DNA of 64,000 bases from Silene conica (GCA_029255685.2 CM055318.2:14823001-14887000); one strand, 5' to 3'; shown: positions 1-17,390, counted from the stretch's first letter. The notes: a model not told the origin generated them from the letters alone. Made by a program: numbers and translations.

Positions 1-358
1 TTTTGCATGGTGCAATGTGATCACACAATAAAGAATCCTTTTATGCAACGATTGTAAGTGGTGGTTTTAACAATTTTATATAAATCTTTAATTCGTGTAA
101 TGGTAGATGAGTGGTTTACATTTTGTATTACTATTTTAATGTAATTGTAATTAACATTATTGTAATTTAGTGGTTGGTCCATTAAAGAGGGTCTCCCTTG
201 TCGATACTAGTTTTTAAAACATGGCAATAACATTTCCGTAGGCCTCATGAGTGACATTCTCAGCTTCTCGCAATAAATTTATTGAAGCACTAATTATAAA
301 CTTATGGAAAAATGATACCCAAAGTAGTAAAAGAGATACATATATTATAAAACAGGTA
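1..358. other. AT-rich spacer, no gene seen
   Basis: No convincing reading frame, RNA gene or terminal repeat is visible. The stretch ends at the target-site duplication of the hAT element that begins at 367. Confidence 0.6.
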
Positions 359-465
359 CTTATAAACAGTGGCGGACCCAGGAGGGGTCCCGCGGGGTCA
401 CGTGACCCCGTAACATTTTTGGAATAAATTGTTTATAAGTATCTTATATGTATGTGATGTTGTCA

Positions 466-552
466 TAGCATAGTTGGTAAAGGTAGTGAATATTATCTAG
501 GTAGTCCTGAGTTCAATCCTTGATAGCAACATTTCACTAAATTTTTTTTTTT
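466..552 (+). other. tRNA-like segment with A and B boxes inside the hAT element
   Basis: TAGCATAGTTGG at 466-477 matches the RNA polymerase III A-box consensus TRGCNNAGTNGG at every position. A B-box-like word, AGTTCAATCCT, lies at 510-520 and departs from GGTTCRANNCC at two positions. A run of eleven T residues at 542-552 could terminate Pol III. The arrangement resembles a tRNA or SINE head but does not fold into a full cloverleaf by eye. Whether it is transcribed cannot be seen from sequence. Confidence 0.4.
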
Positions 553-602
553 GGGCCCCAGGCCCACTTTGTTCAAATATATATGTAAAAATCGCTTCAA
601 CT

Positions 603-660
603 GTGATTCGAACACATGACCTTCGGATGAATTAACAAATTCTAAACCATTGAACCACTT
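603..660 (-). other. Second tRNA-like segment inside the hAT element, opposite strand
   Basis: On the minus strand an A-box-like word TGGTTCAATGG (about 648-658) is followed by the B-box-like word TGTTCGAATCA (about 604-614). Spacing is close to that of a tRNA gene. With the plus-strand segment at 466-552 it makes a divergent-origin pair inside one small element. Confidence 0.35.
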
Positions 661-840
661 ACTATTATTGTTAAATTAACTACTAATGTTAGTTATATTA
701 ACCAAAACAAATACTCCCTCCTACCCAAAATAAGTGTCCCGTTTGCTCTTTTTTTTTATTCGTCAAAGTGTCCCGTTTGGTGGTATTTATACGGTTTTAT
801 TACGTTTTTACCCTCCCCTATTTACATTTATTACAACTAA

Positions 841-985
841 CCCACCCCTTACCCAATATAATTAATCAATTAACCCAACCCACTAACCCCATATACCCAC
901 TAACCCAGTCCAATTAACTTACCTAACCCAACCCATTACTACCCCAAACCCACTAACCCCTCCCGCCATTTAATAACACCCAAAC
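841..985. repeat. AACCC-rich degenerate repeat in the mariner left arm
   Basis: The tract is made of imperfect copies of words such as taacccaaccc and cactaacccc. It lies between the left terminal repeat and the pyrimidine-rich leader of the 142-codon ORF. Confidence 0.6.
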
Positions 986-1220
986 CCTAATTGTTCCCCA
1001 CTCTTCACCCGCAGCCTTCGTCTTCATCATCTCTCTTATCTACCCAAACCCTAATCTTGTTTCTCTCTCCTCTGTCACCTCCTCTCATCTCCTCCTCACA
1101 TCTCCTCTCATCTCATACTCTTTCTTCTTCTATTTTCGTCAAATTTGTGATTAAAAAACTCCGTAATTCGTGTTACCCACGAAAGATCTGGGGTTAAATT
1201 GTGATTTTAGGGGAAATTAA

Positions 1221-1649
1221 ATGGAAAATTACTTGTTGCTTGGTGGCCAGATTGATTTGAAAGCTATGGAGTATTTATATGAGGATTATGAATCTGGGGA
1301 TGAGGGGATGGATGGTGAGAGAGAGAGCAAGGAAGAAAGGGATCGGGTGAAGGGTGAGCTTTGGATAGCAAAACGTGAGAAACCGGAGAAACGTTTGACC
1401 GTTATGAAGGATCTGGTTAAATATTGGCCTCGTTTTGGTATTTTATTGGAGTACGAAGAAGAGTTGGCTAAAAAGGAGAGTCCGTCTGAGGTTGCATGTC
1501 TGCCTGAGGTTGTTTGTTGTTCAGAACCGGAGTTAGATTTTGATGAGATACGCAATAATCCAACTATACAAAGTTGGTTTATGAAAGAAGTTGGGAAATA
1601 TTGGCCTGGTCTTAATGGGACAGAGGAAGATGAATCCTTCTGTCTTTAA
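1221..1649 (+). CDS. Second ORF of the mariner-like element, unknown function
   Basis: A 142-codon frame opens at ATG 1221, after a CT-rich leader with aaaccctaat (telo-box-like) words typical of plant 5' UTRs (about 983-1100). The product is acidic and glutamate-rich. A related motif occurs twice: MKDLVKYWP at residues 62-70 and MKEVGKYWP at residues 121-129, which suggests an internal duplication of a short helix. No family is recognised. It faces the transposase gene convergently inside the same terminal repeats. It could be an element-borne accessory gene, a captured host fragment, or the first exon of a longer transcript, since splicing past 1649 cannot be excluded. The long open frame and internal repeat argue against chance, but coding is not proven. 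Confidence 0.5.
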   Translation: MENYLLLGGQIDLKAMEYLYEDYESGDEGMDGERESKEERDRVKGELWIAKREKPEKRLTVMKDLVKYWPRFGILLEYEEELAKKESPSEVACLPEVVCCSEPELDFDEIRNNPTIQSWFMKEVGKYWPGLNGTEEDESFCL

Positions 1650-2197
1650 ATTATTGAGGCCGGATCTTCAAAGGTATATTCTACATCTTGTAGTTTGTTA
1701 ACTTTTTTTTTAATTTCAATGGACTAATGATGATAGTGTACTCTGTATTTGTTAATCTTGTAATTTCCGCTTCATCTTAACGAAAAACCCAGTGATCTCT
1801 AATGTGAGGGTTGTTGATTGCCAACAACATTGTTGGTCGTATACAATGCCACCACTTTTTCTGGTGATGAGGCTGTATATGATCAACATTGTTGTGTAGG
1901 TTGTTTACATTACGTAGTTAATCTGAAATGCTACCATAACAAAATATCCCTGTCTGCCATAATTTGAATTTTTACAAAAACAGTTGCAAAGTTCCAGTCA
2001 TCTTCTGCAAAACCTTGAATGTGTTGTCTGCAATTTTAGTTATGCTGTGCAAAATATTGTAGTTGTCTGCTGGTACTTCTGCTGTCTTCAAAATAATTGT
2101 ATCTGCCCAAAATGTTGTAATCTGGTCGTACTTCTTGTGAGTGCTTCGTTGTCTCCGGTCATACTTGACCTGCAAAAAGTTAGTCTTCCTACAATCT

Positions 2198-3721
2198 TTA
2201 CTCGTCAGCACAAATTTGTTGTAACCATTCACTAATTTGACCAATTGGGGGCATCTCATCCTCACTTTCACTACTGCTTGACTCCTCACTTAAACAGTTG
2301 TTTGACAAAAGTGGTGCTTCAGTAATGGTGCCAACAGGTTCAATATCACCTGTTGGTTCATTACTAGTGCCACTGGTACTTGCCTGGTTCTCTGATAATG
2401 TCACTGCATTTATTAACTCACTTATACTGCTAGGATCCCCAACATTCTGTATATACCTAATGCATTCCTTAACCAAATCCATGTCAGCAGTAAGGTAATT
2501 AGGAAGTAAACCAGTAGAAGCTAGTACGTTTTTGTGCATATGTGGCACAGCATAATCTATGCCTCCTTTCCTTTTCATTACTTCAAGCATACATGCCTGT
2601 AATGTTAACCACACGTACTTGAGTTTGATAGCTTCTTGTTCTTCATAGGCAGTGACTGTGTTGTGTATTAATTCATCTAATTTAATTGCCTTTTTCTTTT
2701 GTTGAAGAGATTGTATTGACCTAAAAAACCCCAAGTCTAAGACATTCAAGTCTGGTGAGTTGGGAGTTTGATAGGCCAAATCAATACTCCATCCATCTGC
2801 TGTAGCCATTGTTTTGAAATCAGGGTCCTCATTTGAAAAATGAGGACGAGCGTTATCTTGTTGTATAACCACACGTTTAGGCCTATCAGCAGGCCATTTA
2901 GCCTTAATTGCTGGCAGTACACAGTTTAAAATCATGTCCTTTGTTACTTGTTTATTTATTGACTCAATGCATTTTGTTTCTAATGTCCCTGCCACTCTGT
3001 TTTTGGAATTTCTTTTCGCTGGAACTTGGACAACAAATGGCCAGATTCCTATCTTCCCATCGAAAATCATTTCCCCATCTGACCCACACATTGGCTTTGT
3101 TACGGCACACATGAACATGACTTTCTCTATGAAATTTTTTGACTGTACACACCTATGTGGATTTTTTTCCCCTTTTCCCATGTAAAAACGTGTAGAAGGT
3201 TTAGTTTTTCGAAACCATTTTTCATCAATGTGTACGATATGAGTGTCATCTTTAAACACAACTGTTTTGGTTAAATCATGATACTCTAAGTGTTGCAAAC
3301 AGAATAGTAGTCTAGCAAGTTTGTTGTTGTCATTCAAACCTGGCTTGATTGCGTTTGTGTGTGCCCGTATCTGCTTTGACTTAACCCATCTCGAAACCGT
3401 GGACTGGCTGACTCCTATGTTGTCTGCTAAGTCTTGTTGTGTAGTCCTTTTAAGTAGATCAGTTGATTTGATCTTCTCCTCGTCTAAGGCAGCCTTACCC
3501 CTCTTCTTGGATCCTTTTTTCCGGTTGCCCACATCCACTATTGTGTTTGTTGATCTCTGTGATTGTGCAAGCTTCCATATTCTGCTAACTGTCCGTCTTG
3601 ACACCCTGAACCTTTCTGCCACTTCTTTTATGACACCATGAGAAGGTCTGCGATTGTTGCATTTACTCACCAATATTTCATTTATTTTTGATCTTTCAAG
3701 GTTTGTTAGATTCCTCTTCAT
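2198..3721 (-). CDS. Mariner-like element transposase
   Basis: The 507-codon ORF starts at ATG 3721. It should bind the terminal repeats and cut and paste the element at TA sites in the nucleus. The N-terminus has two helix-turn-helix-like segments (about residues 5-50 and 93-118), separated by a basic stretch RKKGSKKRGK at 67-76 that may act as a nuclear signal. The catalytic triad is visible: Asp166 in VHIDEKWF, Asp289 in IQQDNARPH and Asp329 in SPDLNVLDLGFF. Thirty-nine residues separate the last two, the DD39D spacing of plant mariner transposases. The C-terminus ends in an acidic serine-rich tail. No internal stop or frameshift is present and length is normal for plant MLEs, so the gene may be functional. 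Confidence 0.95.
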   Translation of the reverse strand: MKRNLTNLERSKINEILVSKCNNRRPSHGVIKEVAERFRVSRRTVSRIWKLAQSQRSTNTIVDVGNRKKGSKKRGKAALDEEKIKSTDLLKRTTQQDLADNIGVSQSTVSRWVKSKQIRAHTNAIKPGLNDNNKLARLLFCLQHLEYHDLTKTVVFKDDTHIVHIDEKWFRKTKPSTRFYMGKGEKNPHRCVQSKNFIEKVMFMCAVTKPMCGSDGEMIFDGKIGIWPFVVQVPAKRNSKNRVAGTLETKCIESINKQVTKDMILNCVLPAIKAKWPADRPKRVVIQQDNARPHFSNEDPDFKTMATADGWSIDLAYQTPNSPDLNVLDLGFFRSIQSLQQKKKAIKLDELIHNTVTAYEEQEAIKLKYVWLTLQACMLEVMKRKGGIDYAVPHMHKNVLASTGLLPNYLTADMDLVKECIRYIQNVGDPSSISELINAVTLSENQASTSGTSNEPTGDIEPVGTITEAPLLSNNCLSEESSSSESEDEMPPIGQISEWLQQICADE

Positions 3722-3817
3722 TGAATGTTGTTTTCAGATTTTTGTTTGGGAGTACTTTATGTGAAAGTGTTGTTTTGGCTTTTTGCTATTGAATGAACCC
3801 CACATGAATAGAAAATC

Positions 3818-3875
3818 TATTTATAGAAAGTGACTTGGAACTTTGCAATGTGCTTGTATTTTTTCATTTTGGCGC
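3818..3875 (-). promoter_or_regulatory. Putative transposase promoter: TATA box and E2F-like site
   Basis: On the minus strand TATAAATAG lies at 3826-3818, about 100 nt before the transposase ATG. Further upstream TTTGGCGC at 3868-3875 (plus-strand reading) matches the plant E2F consensus TTTSSCGC. The order fits a core promoter reading into the transposase. Function is inferred from position only. Confidence 0.4.
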
Positions 3876-3964
3876 CTGAAAATTTCATCTTCTTGTAATT
3901 TGGCTCCATTATTTAAATTTGGTGCCAATTTCAAACTTAGATGACATTGGATGTGAATGTTATT

Positions 3965-4235
3965 GGACTGACATTTGAGTTAGCTTGGCTGATGGAACAC
4001 CGGTTTTGGGACGATCGACATTAGATGACGGAAATCGACACTAATCTGAAGTCCATCTCTTATTTTTTTTTTAATTTAAGTACTGTTTTTATTTTAATGT
4101 GGACTGACATTTGAGTTAGCTTGGCTGATGGAACACCTGTTTTGGGACGATCGACATTACATGACGGAAATCGACGCTAATCTGAAGTCCATCTTTTTTT
4201 TTATTTAAATTTAAGTGCTGTTTTTATTTTAATGT
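3965..4235. repeat. Two-copy tandem repeat, 136-bp unit, in the mariner right arm
   Basis: The segment starting ggactgacatttgag at 3965 recurs at 4101 with only a few differences. It lies between the putative transposase promoter and the right terminal repeat, where mariner-like elements often carry transposase-binding subterminal sequence. Confidence 0.85.
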
Positions 4236-4829
4236 AAACGTAATTTATTTAATGTATTGTAATTTATGTAACTTAATGTAATCTATGTAAGTTAATTTTA
4301 TGTATTGTTATTTAAAGTCGTTAATTTAATTTAACGACTTAGTCTGTAAAAAAACCGTTTATTGTTGTTAAAATTCTGTTTGGGCTGCTGTATGTGTATT
4401 AGTAAAGGGGGGGAAACAGAATGGGATTATAAAAGGGAGGGAGTCATTATGGCTTTAATCATATCATTATTTCTTACAAATCATACCTTCTCTCTCCAAT
4501 CTAAATACCCCTACACTACCCAAAATACACCAAAATACACAAACCATAAATTCTTGACTCAAGGCCAAACGGGACACTTATTTTGGGTAGGAGGGAGTAT
4601 TGTTTTTACATATATTCAAAATTTAAAATATTTTAGAGAAGACATTATTTTTTAAAAAAAATATCTATAAGACTACTTATTATTATTTTTATTCTTTTAT
4701 GTGTATAATAATAACTAATTTAAATAAAAAAATTAAAAAAATGTAGTCTTATACGTGCATAAAAATGCGCGTTAAAAAAAATTAGTGCCCCCTCGGCACC
4801 AATTTTCTAGGTCCGCCACTGCTTATAAA

Positions 4830-6792
4830 AGGTTAAAATATGTATAATTCTTACGAAGATATGTACCAAAGAAAAGAAACATTTTGAATAAATTTGTCTA
4901 TTGGAGATGAAAGTCTTGCTATTCTCTAACTATCATCGCTATAATTTTAACAATCCTGATATGGACGGATATTATCCGTCACAACTCACAAGCTAAAGAT
5001 GATACATCTAGTAGAGGCCCACTTGCATTTTGTGAGGAAGCACTATCCGTTTTCAACTTGTGACAGATCATGTCCATTTTTAATGAGAATTTGTGAAATT
5101 TTAATTAGTAATAGCCTCAACAAAGTTAATGAGGATTATATCATCATTACACTTAACAAAATAAAATCAGCTGACACTTTTCCATTGCGAAATCACATTT
5201 TGTTATCCGGTGTCTAGCCGAAATAATACAAATTCTCATTTTGTTATCTGGTGTCTAGCCGAAATAATACAAATTCTCGTTTGTGATACGTGTCACAAAT
5301 TGTGACCGAAAAAGAAATGCCCAGTTATTTGTTTTATAGGACCGATGACAATAAATGGGATTTAGGGATGTTGGCCGAGTCAATTTCATCTCATCATCTG
5401 TGGTCTACTTGAGAGTCTTAATGAGAATTTCAATGTAAATCAAGTTTTATGAGAATTTTGCGTGGCTAATAGAAAAGTAAAAACTGGTTCTCAGTTACCT
5501 GTTTTACATCGACCCATGACTCCAAAGATGATTAAGGGGGCAATGTTCTCAAATCCAAGCAGTACGAAAGCTGGCAAAAAGACGATTTCACATCTAAAGT
5601 GAGCTGACGACGGTGGCAGTGATAGATATCTTTACCAGGGGATGGTCATTTCGGAAACAGGTTCCGGGCCAGGCCATCTTTGGTTTTATGTTAACTTGAA
5701 ATATGCTTTCTGGATCGGGTCTTCACTCTCAAATCTCACCCTTGCTTTCTACTAGATGTATCATGAATGTAGTGCCTGACCACTGACCAGGCCTCTAAAA
5801 CTGTCATCTGTGCTTTGCAGAGGCTCTTATTATGCTTTTACTGCGGCAATCTGCTACTTGCTCCCAAATATATTTCCTACCCGTGACACACTCAATAGAC
5901 TATACTGGTACTGGAATACTCCATCGGGCCGACTCATTTGTCTACCGTCTATACTCTTTGTGAAGGACATTTTTTTTAATCAAAGGTAAACAAATAACCA
6001 AGACAAAGGGAGTAATTCTTTTTTCCAGACGCAACAGAAAACCACTGTCCAGAAAGCTGTAACTATACCTTGGGCTTTTTCCCCTCCATTACAAGCTTAC
6101 ATATTTAGGGAGTCGGGAATAAAGTTAAAAAAGTACAATGAAAATTACGTCTTTAACACAAACTTAGAGAAGCTCTAATGGATGTCTTTAACACTACAGA
6201 TTGAGTGGCGCGCCTCTTCGTATCCTAACATAACCGAGCTAGCAGACACTACACTAAACATTATCCGGAGGTTACGACACAACTCCATACAACAATGCGA
6301 GGAAATCAGCACACATTTAAAGCAAGATGTCTAAAAAAAACTGTTCCTTCTAACAAGGAAACACTGACATGGTCTACACGATGATCAGATCTTATCCATG
6401 CAACTAGATCACTTATTACAACTCACTTTAACGGAGGCAAACCTCTTCCGAATGATGTTTCGACCTCCGCGTGAGCTTCAAATAATCCGAAAAAATAAAT
6501 TTTATGCTACGGAGTAAGACCACCATTTTTAGATTGATTAAGCTCAGTTTTCCAAGAGGACCCTCCTTTTCAACTCCATGAATCTAATTAAGCTAACAAG
6601 TGTCCTTCTGGCAACAGATTTGCAACCCAAAGCATGTAGAAACAAATCTAATAGTAACTCTGAAACATATGAACTGTCTTTACAAGAGTACTTTACAGAC
6701 CCCTAACAAAAAATGTGGAGAAGATATAGACTTACACATGCCACAAGAAAATAGGTTCCACGTCAGAGTAGAAAGGTTGGCGTAAAGATGAA
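4830..6792. other. Spacer with MITE debris downstream of GPI8
   Basis: No gene is seen. About 4907-5098 resembles the 'gtgacgg' MITE subtype at 40988-41174. A 41-bp unit is tandemly duplicated at 5196-5236 and 5237-5277. The word atgatacatctagtag near 4998 recurs inverted near 5750, so part of the stretch may be an old inverted-repeat element. The portion nearest 6792 probably includes the GPI8 3' UTR. Confidence 0.45.
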
Positions 6793-13530
<6,738 letters not shown>

Positions 13531-13619
13531 TTTCTAACTCAATCTGGTTTGTTATTACAAAAAAATAGTTAGAGATTAAGAGATTGCAAAAGGGCATGAA
13601 ATGTAAATTCTAAGTGTTT

Positions 13620-13792
13620 TTTGTTTATTGATGACGAGGGGTTGAATCCCCGGGCCCATGCATTCCCGCACCACCACATGGACCATGTAAGCCACCCCGA
13701 ACCTTCGGGGGCTGCAGTGGCCAAGTAGTCGAACTTGGGGCCTCTCCCTGGCAAGCTTCAAGGTTTAACCCAGTGCACTAACACCACTTGGT
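13620..13792 (-). mobile_element. tRNA-derived SINE just upstream of GPI8
   Basis: Read on the minus strand the element begins accaagtggtgttagtgcac, with an A-box-like head and a B-box-like aagttcgac, and ends in the A-rich tail aataaacaaaaaa. It is flanked by a near-perfect duplication of about 15 bp: taaatttaagtgttt at 13793-13807 and taaattctaagtgttt at about 13604-13619. Head, tail and duplication together identify a SINE. It is in the same orientation as GPI8, 90 bp above the ATG, so it may lie in the promoter or 5' UTR. Confidence 0.75.
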
Positions 13793-13807
13793 TAAATTTA
13801 AGTGTTT

Positions 13808-15215
13808 AGTTACAAGGTTCTTAAAGTTTTTCTTGGGGGGTGTAAAGAGAGCCAAAAGGGGAAATATGTTGCCGCTTTGAACCCAAGTCATGAGTACCAC
13901 CCCTCATGAATTAGCTCACGTGTACGGATTCGACAAACGGTATAGATTTATGGACACTCCTTATTTATACCGGTTAGATTATGGGTCGAGTAATCGGGTT
14001 TGGATGAATTTTGTGTAGGGTCGTATCAGGTAATGTAGGGGTAAGAGTTATTCCAGTGACGTCAAGATTTGAGTCACAATCATTTAGGTTGGCTTGATTA
14101 GCAAGTCACAAAGAGCACCCTATGCGGCTATGCCCTGCGGTATTAGGAAGCAAAGCAATTTAATTTTGAGATTGTCGTGAAGGGTGATACTCGTAGCATG
14201 GACTCGAATTCTTATGTGTTGTTCCTACATTTATAATTCACTTTGCACCAAAAGGGAAACAGTGTTAGTCGAGTTGGTGGCAAATTTGAATCTCTTTCTC
14301 CATTATACTATTTCAATAGTTTTACTCGAAAATATCTAACATAAATATGGCTTCAGAACTGGGATTATTTAGTTGGCTTAAATGAGACTTCCAAAAACGA
14401 TACCCCCTCCGTCTCAATACTTTGTTCGCGTTTGATTATACTACCCCTCACAACTTGGGACAAACGGAGACTAATAGTAAACACGTGACTTGATATTACT
14501 TGGAAATTCCGGTTTCTCCTAATCGGGCACAACGGTACAAACCCGTGATGGCAAATTGGCAATTGAGTGGCAGGTGTATCAACATTTGAACAATCAAGTC
14601 ATGGAACTCAACTTTGGCATAATTGTGTTGTGCTATTATAGACAAAAATTAGGCAAGCAACTGCAAAATCCTAGATTAGCGAGATTAATTACAATCGTAC
14701 AAATCAGTGAATACGGGTAACTTCATTCTCATCTAAAGGTGAATTCCAATACTTAGAGAAATCAATGTCTTAAACTATTAATAATTAAATCGTAGATTTG
14801 TAAATAAACCAAACTAGTGGGATTGCTAATCCTAGGAATGAACAAGGTATGTAAATAATGATAAGACAAGCAATGAAACGAAGTTAAGATGGATTACTTG
14901 GTTATAAAGATAGATGATAAGGAGCAATGGCGAGGATGAGCAGTGTCGTGGGGACGATGCCGGAGTCACGGCGGCGATCAAATCATGGTCACAATTAACA
15001 AGAGATTTGTGTAGAGGTGTGATGACTGAAGGGCGATTTTGCGGTGGTGGACTGGTGGTCAGGATGTATTTCGCCGGAGGAGGACTGAATGTTAGAGGAG
15101 ATTCCACTATTTGGGCCTTTGGTTCTCGACTGCTTGGTTTCTCGATTGGATCAATCTGGTTAGAATCCGGATTTTACTTTGAGAGAGTGTAGGATCCACC
15201 CAAACCGAATTGCAT
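13808..15215. other. Spacer upstream of GPI8, no gene supported
   Basis: A Stowaway-type left end (ccccctccgtctcaatac, about 14403) has no clear partner. A GC-richer patch around 14920-15110 is open in more than one frame but has no recognisable domain, so it is not called as a gene. Confidence 0.5.
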
Positions 15216-15225
15216 AAATGTAAAA

Positions 15226-15427
15226 CACAAATTCTTATTTGCAACGGTACTATCCGTCACAAACTTGTGACGGATACCGTTTTCTCTCACAAAATACCCA
15301 CTTTTTCTCTCTCTCCAACAGTATTCAGGTGGACAGGTGGTCCCTTTCTCCACTAACTCATTTTATATCCATTTTATCTCACAAAATATCCGTCACAAAT
15401 GGTGACCCGTCGCAAGTAAGACTTACT
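15226..15427 (+). mobile_element. MULE-type MITE of the 'gtgacgg' family, copy 1
   Basis: The ends cttatttgcaacgg (about 15234) and, inverted, cttacttgcgacgg (about 15422) form the terminal repeats. The 10-bp word aaatgtaaaa flanks both sides (15216-15225, 15428-15437). A 9-10-bp duplication is typical of Mutator-like elements. The interior has the family words ccgttttctctcacaaaata and ctccactaactcattttat. Related copies lie at 17401, 40532 and 40786. Confidence 0.85.
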
Positions 15428-15437
15428 AAATGTAAAA

Positions 15438-16913
15438 TCCTTCAAAAATTATTAAATATAGTTATTTATTTGGTAAATACATATAATCTAGAATTAAAAC
15501 ATTTACTTATCTATGTTTATTTATAAAATATTGATAATTGACAACTTACATGAATTTTGGGTTTTACATGTCCATTTTCTTAAAAGTGATAGAGGTCTCT
15601 TGACTCTCTTCCCATTTACGTGTAGGGTAGGAGACATTATCTCACATGGTTAGAAAATGTGAGAAGTGACTAACTTATAAATAGGTGATTTCAGTTAATT
15701 TACACCTATTAGCAATTGTTTTAGATGGAACCTCACTTGTTTGTGGGTCGTCTCATCATACACATATTTTATAAACCGGTTGTGAAATACTCAACAAAAC
15801 ATATTAATATTTTACTCTAAAATCACATCGTAAGATCGGAATTGTATTATAATCTTATTTATATAAACTTGGTTCTTGGCTACTTGGCTAGTTTCTTTTT
15901 ATCTTTTTTTTCATATATAAAAAAATGTTACCAAGTCCATGGGAGGTCCTGATTTGGAATTAGGTTGTGAGGTGCCACCTAGATTGTCAATGCGCTGAAT
16001 TGGGCTGGTCGAACCGTCGGAGGCCCAATTGCTACCAGGAATGAACCCACATAATAGTAAGGGGTGACAATCGTTACCCCAAACTTAAAAAAAAATTGAC
16101 TTAAAATACGAATTTTGCTACCCTTAGTTGGAGGAAGCATTAAGCCTATCAAAAAGTTCAGTCGACTCATGAGACCCATGATCGACTATTTCATTTTAAA
16201 GTGTCTTTGTCATTGGTTTGTCTTCTTACTACTAGTTGGTTTCTGTTGTGACGGTCACAAATTCTGACTATTAAGAGAAAAACTAACCACTCATAATGTG
16301 CGTTAACTATTAAATGGGACACGCTATTTCACATACGAATTCTACTTTTTTACACACATTTTTACGGTTTTACTCTTATCATTTATTCATTCTTCACCCA
16401 ATTAATTTTTTTCTCTCCCCCTTATCTCCCTTCACCATCAACACCAGTACACCACCACCAACCCTTCATAGCCGACAAACTGACCGCTCACTCGAACCCA
16501 CTCTAGCCAACAGAAACGGATATAAACTTTCATATATACATAATAAAATAAGAAGGGCGAATATGCCGAATCCGTAAGATGCTATATTGACAAAGCAAAT
16601 GAATTTTCTAACCATGAAAAAGTTTGGAAACGAAGGGAACAAGGGATAGACCATTATGATTTATGCGAATGATTGTGCAGACTAAACGTATGAAATTTAT
16701 TAGGGGCAACCGTAAAAATACATGAATCGTAAAGTTACATGATTTACAAAAATATGTCTTGTTTGATTAACATATTTTTTGAAATTTGATTAACATACTT
16801 CAAATGCCTACATGATGTTGTCTTACCTACCCTTCATTTAGTCATTGAAATTTCCCATAGAATTTGATTCCTATATGGGCAACAAAACACCTTTGTCAAA
16901 TTCACCCGAATAC
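15438..16913. other. AT-rich spacer, no gene supported
   Basis: Short frames only. A 'gtgacggtcacaaattctgac' type fragment near 16248-16268 is a piece of the MULE-type MITE family. Nothing else is recognised. Confidence 0.5.
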
Positions 16914-17390
16914 ACACGACACCACCATTTGATGTGTTTTTTTTTTTTAATTATTTTTATTTGTGAGATAAGAACAAAATATGAAATAATGTTTGTGAAA
17001 TTAATTACTTTTTAGACCGTCTTAAAATCTTAATAACAATAAACCGTAAATTACATATAATACAAATCGCCGAACAAAATAAATCAATAACGATATACCG
17101 TATAATATAAACCGTCACAAAAATAAAACAATTATTATAAAGATCGTCTAAAAACACTTTACGATAATGTTGATTCGCATTAAATTCGTTGTTAAATTGC
17201 GAACCTTGTCCATTATCGTGAATAAATAAATATTTATAAAATACATCGACGGGATCGTTGTCTGATTCATTTTTAATTAAACAGTTTCAAAAACACATTT
17301 ACTCATTTTTTGTTTTTATATCACAAGTAAAAAAAATAGAAAAAATAAAGAGAAAAAAAAGGAAAAACACACCAAATGATGGTGTCGTGT
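16914..17390. mobile_element. Inverted-repeat element with 28-bp termini, copy A
   Basis: The left end (16914-16941) starts acacgacaccaccatttg and the right end (about 17363-17390) is its inverted copy with two mismatches. The AT-rich interior (about 16940-17300) recurs in direct orientation at about 17775-18131. There is no coding sequence and the superfamily is not known. Confidence 0.6.

Larger units (their letters stand above)
714..4597 (-). mobile_element. Mariner-like element (plant MLE, DD39D), apparently complete
   Basis: Perfect 32-bp terminal inverted repeats lie at 714-745 and 4566-4597 and begin with ctccctcc, the signature of plant mariner and Stowaway ends. They are flanked by the TA duplication at 712-713 and 4598-4599. 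The inner half of the repeat recurs at 767-780. The element holds an uninterrupted 507-codon transposase on the minus strand and a 142-codon ORF on the plus strand. Perfect terminal repeats and an open transposase frame suggest recent movement. It lies inside the older hAT element at 367-4821. Confidence 0.93.
367..4821. mobile_element. Non-autonomous hAT-type element, split by a mariner-like element
   Basis: The ends are inverted: cagtggcggaccca at 367 and, at 4821 read on the minus strand, cagtggcggacctag. Both are flanked by the same 8-bp word cttataaa (359-366 and 4822-4829), which is the target-duplication length of hAT transposons. Without the inner mariner (714-4597 plus one TA) the element is about 570 bp and encodes nothing, so it must have been moved by a transposase supplied elsewhere. 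It contains two tRNA-like segments in opposite orientation (466-552 and 603-660). The superfamily rests on the termini and duplication length, not on coding sequence. Confidence 0.85.

Noticed and set aside
14832-15192. Overlapping frames of 91 and 92 codons in a GC-richer patch
   Set aside because: Open in both strands with no domain, and next to MITEs; composition explains the openness.
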